DNA of 36,507 nt from NCBI GenBank assembly GCA_964469505.1, contig CAYXZO010000021.1, positions 1 to 36,507 on the forward strand, given 5' to 3'. The position numbers and the translations under genes were made by a program. The stretch's first letter is position 1; each line of letters starts with the position of its first letter. The notes beneath the pieces were generated by a model, which was given only the letters and a program-made list of their open reading frames with translations, was not told the DNA's origin and did no database searches. Positions 22,993 to 30,010 of this stretch are shown piece by piece. The stretch is from CAYXZO01 sp964469505. Its GTDB lineage: Bacteria > Fidelibacterota > UBA8477 > JABMPR01.

Positions 22993-24219
22993 GTGAACGT
23001 CTTACAACTCATTGCACTCAGCGCGGTAGTTTTTACCGGAACCATACTCTCGCTGGTCGCGCTTCTTAATTATGCTTCCAGCAAACTGGTAAACACTGGT
23101 AAAGTGAAAATCCTGATTAACGATGACGAGGAGAAGTCACCCTTGGTTCAAGCCGGGCAGACTCTGCTTCAGGCCCTGGCGGAACATCAGATCTTTTTAC
23201 CGTCCGCCTGTGGAGGCGGCGGCACCTGCGGTATGTGCCGTTGTCAAGTCTTAGAGGGCGGAGGGGAAATATTACCTACCGAGAAGACTCACATCAACCG
23301 AAAGGAAGCTCAGGAACACTATCGGTTGGCCTGTCAGGTGAAGGTCAAGACCGATATGCGCATCAGAGTACCGGAAGAAATCTTCAGCATCCGTAAATGG
23401 GAATGCACGGTACTCTCTAACCATAATGTGGCGACCTTTATCAAGGAGTTGGTGCTGCAGCTTCCGGAAGGTGAGAATCTAGAATTCCGGGCTGGGGGTT
23501 ACATCCAGATCGATATCCCACCCTATGAATTAAGTTTCAAGGAATTCGATATTGATGAAGAATATCGTCCCGACTGGGACAAGTGGGATATGTGGCGCTA
23601 TACCTCCAAGCTGGAAGAACCCATCTTTCGGGCTTATTCCATGGCCAATCACCCGGCCGAGGGCAATATAATCAAACTCAATGTCCGAATTGCCACTCCA
23701 CCGCGGGGGCTAGATGTCCCACCTGGCAAGGCTTCGTCCTATATTTTCAACTTGAAACCGGGAGACAAGGTGGTCATCAGCGGGCCGTATGGTGAGTTCT
23801 TCGCTAAAGATACCGACCGGGAAATGTGTTACATCGGTGGGGGGGCCGGTATGGCTCCCATGCGTAGCCATATTTTCGACTTACTGCTCACCAAACGCAC
23901 CAAGCGCAAGATCACTTTCTGGTACGGTGCCCGTTCCAAGCGGGAGATTTTCTACGAAGAGGACTTCCGCCGGCTGGAAAAGGAATTCCCCAACTTCAAG
24001 TTCTATATCGCTCTATCCGAACCGTTACCGGAAGACGATTGGGACGGACCGGTGGGCTTTATCCACCAGGTAGCCTACGATATGTACCTCTCCAAACATC
24101 CAGCTCCTGAGGATATCGAGTACTACATGTGTGGTCCACCACCCATGATTGATGCGGTTAACAAAATGCTGTACAACCTGGGTGTGGAAGAGGAAATGAT
24201 TGCTTACGATAAATTCTGA
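22993..24219 (+). CDS. nqrF: Na+-translocating NADH:quinone reductase subunit F
   Basis: 408 residues; GTG start nine bases after nqrE. An N-terminal membrane helix is followed by a plant-type 2Fe-2S domain (CGGGGTCGMC with a further Cys in YRLACQV), an FAD domain (FRAYSMANHP) and an NADH-binding domain (YIGGGAGMAPMRS, and YYMCGPPPMIDAV near the C-terminus). It is the NADH entry point of the sodium pump. Complete and canonical. Confidence 0.97.
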   Translation: MNVLQLIALSAVVFTGTILSLVALLNYASSKLVNTGKVKILINDDEEKSPLVQAGQTLLQALAEHQIFLPSACGGGGTCGMCRCQVLEGGGEILPTEKTHINRKEAQEHYRLACQVKVKTDMRIRVPEEIFSIRKWECTVLSNHNVATFIKELVLQLPEGENLEFRAGGYIQIDIPPYELSFKEFDIDEEYRPDWDKWDMWRYTSKLEEPIFRAYSMANHPAEGNIIKLNVRIATPPRGLDVPPGKASSYIFNLKPGDKVVISGPYGEFFAKDTDREMCYIGGGAGMAPMRSHIFDLLLTKRTKRKITFWYGARSKREIFYEEDFRRLEKEFPNFKFYIALSEPLPEDDWDGPVGFIHQVAYDMYLSKHPAPEDIEYYMCGPPPMIDAVNKMLYNLGVEEEMIAYDKF

Positions 24220-24225
24220 CATCCC

Positions 24226-25293
24226 ATGAAAACTCCCAACCACCCCAACCTTAAGAAAGGCCCACGGTGGCCTTTCTTTTTCGGTATCCTTCTGGGACTT
24301 TGGGCTATTACGGCTTGCAGTCGCAAAGTTTCCCCGGCACCCGAGGTGCGGCTACAGGGTACGACCATGGGGACCACCTACCACGTCACATTAGCGGATA
24401 CTACTTTCCCTGTGGTCAAGCAGGTACGCCTGAAACAGGCTGTGGATAGTTTATTGGCTGAAATTAATAACGTCTTTTCCACCTACATCCCGGAGAGCGA
24501 GATATCACGCTTCAACCGTGCTCCGGCCGGGGTGCCCTTTCCCATTTCAAAGGAATTACACACGGTACTCGTGGCCAGCCTGCGTTTGAATCGATTGAGC
24601 GGGGGGGCGTTTGACATCACGGTAATGCCATTGGTCAACGCCTACGGTTTCGGTTTCCGTCCGGCCCCGGACACAATACCTCGTGGACGCCAGCTGGATT
24701 CGCTGAAGGCCCTGGTAGGTTGCGATCATCTGCAATTGACGGACACTACTCTTCTCAAGGATAAGTTGGGGGTAATGATCGATCTGAGTGCCAATGCCAA
24801 AGGTTATGGTGTTGACCGTGTGGCCGAGTTTCTGGCACGTCGGGGTTTTAAGAACTTTATGGTGGAAATTGGTGGCGAGGTAGTCGTGAGGGGCACGAAG
24901 GGTGGCCGTTTGTGGCGAATCGGGATAAACCGACCTGTCAATGAACTGGATTCGTCTCAATTGCAACATATTTTAAAGTTGCAAGATATAGCTGTTGCCA
25001 CCTCCGGAGATTATCACAATTACCGCAATGTTCAGGGGAAATGGATTTCACACACTATAGATCCGCGTACAGGCAAACCGGTGCCGCTAAGTCTGGCCTC
25101 GGTTACGGTGATAGCCCCTACCTGCTTGGAAGCCGATGGGTTAGCCACTGCTATTATGGTTTTAGGTCCCACGGCCGGTCTCAGCCTACTAGAGCGCCTT
25201 CCCAAGGTGGAAGGTCTATTGATTCAACATCAGGGACATAACAAGTTCCGGGAGATTATGACCAGCGGCTTCAGACGTTATCTGGCGGAGTGA
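24226..25293 (+). CDS. apbE: FAD:protein FMN transferase ApbE (lipoprotein)
   Basis: 355 residues. A signal peptide with lipobox AITAC (cysteine near residue 31) predicts an inner-membrane-anchored periplasmic lipoprotein. ApbE motifs: LQGTTMGTTYHVTL, FSTYIPESEISRFN, VMIDLSANAKGYGVDRVAEFL, FMVEIGGEV and the metal-binding EADGLATAIMVLG. The enzyme transfers FMN from FAD to threonine in NqrB and NqrC, whose genes are in the same operon. The ATG is 6 bases after nqrF. No other usable start precedes the lipobox, so this start holds although a terminator-like hairpin (24253-24281) lies within codons ~10-19. Confidence 0.95.
   Translation: MKTPNHPNLKKGPRWPFFFGILLGLWAITACSRKVSPAPEVRLQGTTMGTTYHVTLADTTFPVVKQVRLKQAVDSLLAEINNVFSTYIPESEISRFNRAPAGVPFPISKELHTVLVASLRLNRLSGGAFDITVMPLVNAYGFGFRPAPDTIPRGRQLDSLKALVGCDHLQLTDTTLLKDKLGVMIDLSANAKGYGVDRVAEFLARRGFKNFMVEIGGEVVVRGTKGGRLWRIGINRPVNELDSSQLQHILKLQDIAVATSGDYHNYRNVQGKWISHTIDPRTGKPVPLSLASVTVIAPTCLEADGLATAIMVLGPTAGLSLLERLPKVEGLLIQHQGHNKFREIMTSGFRRYLAE
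24253..24281 (+). terminator. Intrinsic-terminator-like hairpin inside the start of apbE (possible attenuator)
   Basis: Perfect 10-base arms AAGAAAGGCC and GGCCTTTCTT around a 6-base loop, running directly into TTTTTC. By form it is a textbook intrinsic terminator, but it lies in coding sequence just after the apbE start. A ribosome translating apbE would prevent it from folding, so it may act as a translation-sensitive attenuator between nqrF and apbE. Confidence 0.6.
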
Positions 25294-25297
25294 GTCA

Positions 25298-25324
25298 AGC
25301 GCTAAGACTAGCCGCTGTTTTTTT
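25298..25324 (+). terminator. Terminator of the nqr-apbE operon
   Basis: A stem AGCG-CTA / TAG-C-CGCT (7 pairs with one bulged C, loop AGAC) followed by seven Ts, starting 5 bases after the apbE stop. Confidence 0.7.
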
Positions 25325-25347
25325 AGTTAAGAAATGGAAAAAGCATT

Positions 25348-26487
25348 TCAGACCTTAGTTGGCAGTGCCAATTGCCCCAGCAGGGCTGGACGGTCAGCAC
25401 CGGTAACCGACGGAATATTCCCCGGTAGGCCTCGCAAAAAGAGGTATCCCAAATAAGCCATCCCTAGGGCTTCCTTCACCTCCTGAAAAGAGGGTATATT
25501 CCAACTCATCTCCGGGAAAACCCGTTGTAGGGTTGCCATTAGGGTTCGGTTCTGCGTGCCGCCTCCGGTTACGAATGCTTTCGTGGCTTTGAAATGTGGA
25601 GCGTGGTAGTCTAGTTCGCGTTTGATGCATTCCACGGTGAATTGGATCAGGGTTCGGAAAAGATCCAACCAATCCTGTTTCTGTCTGGGAGCCGCAAATC
25701 GAATCAGTTGCTTTACCCACTCGGAGCCGAAATCTTCCCAACCAGCTGATTTGGGAGGTGATTTTTTCAGGAATGGGTGAGCGAGACAGAATTCCAGTAA
25801 CCTAGGTCTGACAGTTCCTTCTAGGCTAAACCGACCTTCCAGGTCACAGGAATATTTTCCTTCTGACCATAGGCGCACCGCCTGATCCAGGGCCATATTG
25901 GCAGGTCCCACATCCCAGGCCCGGATAGGTTCCTTGGATTTTGCTGAGGGGAGCAAGGTTATGTTCGTGATCCCCCCCAGATTTAATGCTAGTACGGATT
26001 GTTCCTCGGTCTGCCACAGAAAACGGTCCAGGACGGGAATCAAAGGGGCGCCTTGACCTCCTGCCGCCACATCCGCGGCACGGAAGTCATAAACCACCGG
26101 AACATGTAGCTGGGTTGCCAGCACTGATGGTGTTCCCAATTGCAAGGTGTAATGAGGTGGTCGATGAGCTACGGTTTGTCCATGCAGTGCTATCAGGTCA
26201 TAATTGTTTAAATAAACTAACTGCTGGGCGACCCAGCGAGTGCTCTGGAAATGAAATTGGGCCAGTTTTTCCGTTGTCAGATCTAGGGGGTTGCGGGTTA
26301 CGACTTGCCAGTAAGTGGGCAAAGGAATAGACTCAGCTTTCAATATTTCATGGAGGGGTTGCGCTCCTTTTCCAGAAAAGCGGACTTGACAAATATCCAA
26401 GGAATCCCCCGAAGTGCCGGTCATCAAGCCCACAATGGTCACGGTGGACCTCTGGCGCAGCAATTCCCAATCGTCCCACACGGGCAT
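25348..26487 (-). CDS. anmK: Anhydro-N-acetylmuramic acid kinase AnmK
   Basis: 379 residues of the sugar-kinase fold. Signatures: GLMTGTSGDSLDICQV, YDLIALHGQTVAHRP, VLALNLGGITNITLLP, AWDVGPANMALDQAV (the Asp being the expected catalytic base) and AFVTGGGTQNRTLMATL. The enzyme opens and phosphorylates 1,6-anhydro-MurNAc during peptidoglycan recycling. The usual Asp-Thr-Gly-Pro-Gly-Asn motif reads Asp-Val-Gly-Pro-Ala-Asn here, a modest departure. It is a single gene, convergent with nqr-apbE and divergent from tig. The start has no strong Shine-Dalgarno, so it is less certain than the identity. Confidence 0.92.
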   Translation of the reverse strand: MPVWDDWELLRQRSTVTIVGLMTGTSGDSLDICQVRFSGKGAQPLHEILKAESIPLPTYWQVVTRNPLDLTTEKLAQFHFQSTRWVAQQLVYLNNYDLIALHGQTVAHRPPHYTLQLGTPSVLATQLHVPVVYDFRAADVAAGGQGAPLIPVLDRFLWQTEEQSVLALNLGGITNITLLPSAKSKEPIRAWDVGPANMALDQAVRLWSEGKYSCDLEGRFSLEGTVRPRLLEFCLAHPFLKKSPPKSAGWEDFGSEWVKQLIRFAAPRQKQDWLDLFRTLIQFTVECIKRELDYHAPHFKATKAFVTGGGTQNRTLMATLQRVFPEMSWNIPSFQEVKEALGMAYLGYLFLRGLPGNIPSVTGADRPALLGQLALPTKV

Positions 26488-26617
26488 AGTTAATTCTATG
26501 ACAGTACTTAATTAAAACCAGTTCATTATCCGCTATTTGAATTGTTTCCAGGGTGGGTATCGGCTATTTTTGCCCGCCGTGATGGACGAAGTCGTTTTAT
26601 TTAACTTAAACCAAGCA

Positions 26618-26648
26618 TTGAGTACTTTATCAGGAATACTGGTATTAA
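26618..26648 (+). promoter_or_regulatory. Weak candidate promoter for tig-clpP-clpX
   Basis: TTGAGT, 19 bases, then TATTAA preceded by TGG (extended -10 form). The spacing is long, so the call leans on the extended -10. It lies in the 196-base gap between anmK and tig; nothing else is evident there. Confidence 0.35.
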
Positions 26649-26683
26649 CCCATTTTTTATTAACAGAAGGATAGACAATAGCC

Positions 26684-27958
26684 GTGAAAATCGATGTTGC
26701 AGATAACTCCGTGGTTTCAAAGCAAATCCAGGTCCACATTCCCTGGGATGAATTGGAGCCGGTTTACCAAGACAAATTGAAAACTATCCGGAAAAAGATC
26801 CAGTTGCCGGGTTTCAGACGGGGCAAGGTGCCCATGGCTTTGGTACGGGAGCGATATCGGGATGATGTGTTAATGGATGTGTTGGATGAGATGATCGCCA
26901 AGGCTTACCGGCAGGCGCTGGAAGAGAACGATTGGAATCCGCTGGATCAGGGGCGGGTTACACAGGTTGAGCCCCTGGCTGAAGGTTCTCCCATGGAGTT
27001 CAAAATCGAGTTGGAGGTTGAGCCGCCCGTACAATTGCCCAATTATAAGAAAGGGTTCAGCTTGACCAAGGTGGTGGTAACACCCACTGAAGAAGATGTG
27101 GACAAAGCCTTGGAAACCATACGGGAACAATTTGCCACTGCCGAACCCCATCCTGAAGGGGCGGAAGATGGTGATTTTCTGCAGGTGGATATTCAGAAAT
27201 TGGACGAAACCGGGCTACCCATCATCGGTAGCCGCCTGGAGAATCGTCTGATAAAGATAGGTGAAGGTGTTTTTGGTGGTGAAGTGGCAGAGAGACTCAA
27301 GGGCGTAAAACCGGGTGAATCGGTCACCATTCAGATTCCGGATCCGGACAATTCCGGGCAGAAGATGTCTCTAGCCCTGGATGTCAAGCGCGTAGAGGCT
27401 CAACGCTTACCTGAACTAAACGACGATTTCGCCAAGTTAGTCAATCCCGAACTGTCGGGTTTGGAAGAACTCAAACAACAGGTGAAGGAAGATATACAAC
27501 GGCAGCTGGACCGGGATGCAGAGCGCACCTTTGAACGCCAGATAGCCGACTATTTGGTACAGAAATCCAAATTGGAACTACCGCCGCGTTTGCTGGAGAA
27601 AATGTTGGATAGGGCGGTAGAGGATGAGCGTAAACATGCTCACGAGAACTTCGATGAGGAAGAAGTCAGAGAGCGTATAAAACCGTTGGTTATCTGGGAA
27701 ATAAAATGGTACCTGATCCAGCGGGCCATTGAAAAGAACGAGAAGCTGGAAGTTTCCACCAAAGAATTACGTGAAAGACGCAGAAGGATTCAGCGTAGTT
27801 TAGGTGGGAGCAAACGAACGTGGAGTGCTAAAGAGGAAGCGGATCTGGAAGATGAATTGCGTTCAGTTATGCTGCGCGAAAAAATATTCGAGCATTTGAA
27901 ACAATTCGTTAAAGTGAAAGAAAAACGAATCAGCAGTAAAGAATTGGGAGGGAAATAG
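26684..27958 (+). CDS. tig: Trigger factor
   Basis: 424 residues; GTG start preceded by AAGGA. Ribosome-binding N-terminal domain with the signature region PGFRRGKVPMALVRERY, a central FKBP-like domain (residues ~150-240, divergent), and a long helical charged C-terminal domain. It is the ribosome-associated chaperone and prolyl isomerase. Its place before clpP and clpX is a widely conserved order. Confidence 0.95.
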   Translation: MKIDVADNSVVSKQIQVHIPWDELEPVYQDKLKTIRKKIQLPGFRRGKVPMALVRERYRDDVLMDVLDEMIAKAYRQALEENDWNPLDQGRVTQVEPLAEGSPMEFKIELEVEPPVQLPNYKKGFSLTKVVVTPTEEDVDKALETIREQFATAEPHPEGAEDGDFLQVDIQKLDETGLPIIGSRLENRLIKIGEGVFGGEVAERLKGVKPGESVTIQIPDPDNSGQKMSLALDVKRVEAQRLPELNDDFAKLVNPELSGLEELKQQVKEDIQRQLDRDAERTFERQIADYLVQKSKLELPPRLLEKMLDRAVEDERKHAHENFDEEEVRERIKPLVIWEIKWYLIQRAIEKNEKLEVSTKELRERRRRIQRSLGGSKRTWSAKEEADLEDELRSVMLREKIFEHLKQFVKVKEKRISSKELGGK

Positions 27959-27962
27959 ATTG

Positions 27963-28556
27963 ATGATCACTGATCAGCTCATTCCCATGGTAGTGGAGCA
28001 AACGGGTCGCACGGAACGAGCCTATGATATTTTCAGCCGGCTGCTGAAGGAACGCATTATATTCCTTAGTACATCGATAAATGATAGTGTGGCCAGCTTG
28101 ATTGTGGCTCAACTACTGCATCTGGAGGCGGAAGATCCAGAAAAGGATATTTACCTTTATATCAATTCTCCGGGCGGCCTGGTGACTTCAGGATTGGCCA
28201 TCCTGGATACTATGAACTACGTTAAGCCTGATGTTTCCACTATTGTGGTAGGACAGGCCGCCAGTATGGCGGCAGTTTTACTAGCGGGGGGAACTAAAGG
28301 CAAGCGGATTGCTTTACCCCACGCCAAGGTGATGATTCACCAACCACTTGGAGGAGCGGAAGGTCCGGCTTCGGATATTGCAATTGCAGCTGATGAGATT
28401 TTAAAAACGAAGAAACTTCTGAATAAGCTGCTGGCAAAGATGACCGGTCGTAAACCGAGTCAGATCGAACGAGACACTGACCGCAATTTCTTTATGTCGG
28501 CCGAAGAAGCCAAAGAGTACGGTTTGATAGACAAAGTTATTGAAAAGCGGGGATGA
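27963..28556 (+). CDS. clpP: ATP-dependent Clp protease proteolytic subunit with Asn at the triad Asp position
   Basis: 197 residues, the usual length. Catalytic Ser101 in GQAASMAAVLL and His126 in VMIHQPLGG are present. By counting, the third triad residue (49 positions after the His, as in E. coli) is Asn175 in RDTDRNFFMS, where Asp is normal. ClpP forms a heptameric-ring peptidase fed by ClpX. The ATG at 27963 is preceded by GGGAGG; a TTG one codon upstream is an alternative start. Otherwise conserved (DIYLYINSPGG). Listeria ClpP1 is a known enzyme with Asn in this place, so activity is not excluded. Confidence 0.95.
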   Translation: MITDQLIPMVVEQTGRTERAYDIFSRLLKERIIFLSTSINDSVASLIVAQLLHLEAEDPEKDIYLYINSPGGLVTSGLAILDTMNYVKPDVSTIVVGQAASMAAVLLAGGTKGKRIALPHAKVMIHQPLGGAEGPASDIAIAADEILKTKKLLNKLLAKMTGRKPSQIERDTDRNFFMSAEEAKEYGLIDKVIEKRG

Positions 28557-28559
28557 TCC

Positions 28560-29792
28560 ATGGCGTCTACTTCCCGGTGTGTCTTTTGTGGCCGTTCCCA
28601 ACGCCAGGTGGAATTGCTGATTTCGGGTCCCACAGGTACTCAAATCTGTTCCGACTGCATCGAAATGGCCCATTCCTTCATTCAGCGCGAGGTACGCCGA
28701 CAGAGTAGTTCCTTCAAGGCTTCCCTAAAAGAGATTCCCAAACCGGCGGAAATAAAGGCCTATCTGGATCAGTATGTCATTGGGCAAGAGCGTGCTAAGC
28801 GAGCCGTGGCAGTAGCGGTTTATAATCATTACAAGCGTATTTTTCTTGACCAAACGGAGGATGAAGTTGAGCTGGAGAAAAGCAATATCCTCCTATTGGG
28901 ACCAACCGGTACCGGGAAAACTTTGATTGCCAGGACTTTGGCTCGTTTTTTAGAGGTACCCTTTGCGATTGCAGACGCCACCGTGCTAACGGAGGCAGGC
29001 TACGTAGGGGAAGATGTAGAGAACATTCTGGTCCGCCTGCTGCAGGCTGCTGATTACGATGTCCCGGCTGCTGAAAGAGGAATAATCTACATCGATGAGA
29101 TCGATAAGATCAGCCGTAAGGATGGCAACCCTTCCATTACCCGGGATGTTTCAGGAGAAGGGGTACAGCAAGCACTGTTAAAAATACTCGAGGGGACGAT
29201 AGCTCAGGTCCCGCCTCAAGGGGGACGTAAGCATCCAGAACAACCCCTGGTAAAGATCAACACTGAAAATATTCTGTTTATCGTTGGGGGCGCTTTCGAG
29301 GGGATAGAGAAAATTATTGCCCGACGGTTGAAGAAAAGTGCCGTGGGATTCGGTGCCGAAGTGGAGGCTCCGGTAAAAGATCGCAGCAAGTTGTTAACCT
29401 ACCTAGAGCCGGAAGATCTGCTGGAATATGGCCTTATACCGGAGCTGATTGGGCGTTTGCCAGTGGTGGTTACCCTGGATGAACTTAACGAGCAGGCATT
29501 GAAAGAGATTTTACTCAAACCGCGAAATGCATTAATCAAGCAGTACCAGAAGCTTTTTGCCATGGAGAACGTCAAGCTTGTATTCAAAGAGGACGCGTTG
29601 GAGCTTCTGGTGGCCCAAGCTCAAAAAAGTAAAACCGGAGCCCGGGGGTTGAGAAGGGCTTTGGAAAAAGTAATGCTGGACCTCATGTTCGAGATACCAG
29701 CAAAAAAAGGTGTTACGACTTGTATCGTGACCCGGGAGGTGTTGGAAGGAAAAAGACCGCCACTCCTCCGCTACAAACGCCGTTCGGCGTAG
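28560..29792 (+). CDS. clpX: ATP-dependent Clp protease ATP-binding subunit ClpX
   Basis: 410 residues. An N-terminal zinc-binding domain with two Cys pairs (CVFC and CSDC) is followed by an AAA+ module: Walker A GPTGTGKTLIA, pore loop EAGYVGEDVENIL, Walker B IIYIDEIDKI, and the RKH loop in QGGRKHPEQ. It unfolds substrates and feeds them to ClpP. The start lies 3 bases after clpP. Confidence 0.97.
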   Translation: MASTSRCVFCGRSQRQVELLISGPTGTQICSDCIEMAHSFIQREVRRQSSSFKASLKEIPKPAEIKAYLDQYVIGQERAKRAVAVAVYNHYKRIFLDQTEDEVELEKSNILLLGPTGTGKTLIARTLARFLEVPFAIADATVLTEAGYVGEDVENILVRLLQAADYDVPAAERGIIYIDEIDKISRKDGNPSITRDVSGEGVQQALLKILEGTIAQVPPQGGRKHPEQPLVKINTENILFIVGGAFEGIEKIIARRLKKSAVGFGAEVEAPVKDRSKLLTYLEPEDLLEYGLIPELIGRLPVVVTLDELNEQALKEILLKPRNALIKQYQKLFAMENVKLVFKEDALELLVAQAQKSKTGARGLRRALEKVMLDLMFEIPAKKGVTTCIVTREVLEGKRPPLLRYKRRSA

Positions 29793-29796
29793 TTTT
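29777..29796 (+). terminator. Possible weak terminator at the end of clpX
   Basis: A short GC stem ACGCC / GGCGT with loop GTTC, then AGTTTT, overlapping the clpX stop codon. The stem is short and the T-run is only four, so this is tentative. Confidence 0.3.
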
Positions 29797-29937
29797 AATA
29801 AGGCCGTTAAAAAAATATTGGGGGAGGGGGGAGAAAATGAACTCAGGGAAGTCGTTAGTTTTTCTGAGGCTTATCAACCTACCGGTGGCATGATGGTTGA
29901 AGTGCTTTGTAGCAATATTCTTTATTTTGCAACCGGC

Positions 29938-29959
29938 GAAATTGCTTGACAGCAATTTC
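29938..29959. promoter_or_regulatory. Perfect inverted repeat overlapping the -35 of the receptor operon
   Basis: Eight-base arms GAAATTGC and GCAATTTC flank the six bases TTGACA, which are exactly the consensus -35 hexamer. The geometry suggests a dimeric regulator whose binding would compete with RNA polymerase. Confidence 0.6.
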
Positions 29960-29974
29960 CTGCACCGCTAATTT
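29946..29974 (+). promoter_or_regulatory. Promoter of the TonB-dependent receptor operon
   Basis: A perfect TTGACA -35, 17 bases, then TAATTT. The predicted start of transcription is around 29981, about 30 bases before the receptor ATG at 30011. Confidence 0.65.
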
Positions 29975-30010
29975 GATTATAACAAAAGAATGAAGCTGGA
30001 GGCATTCCCT

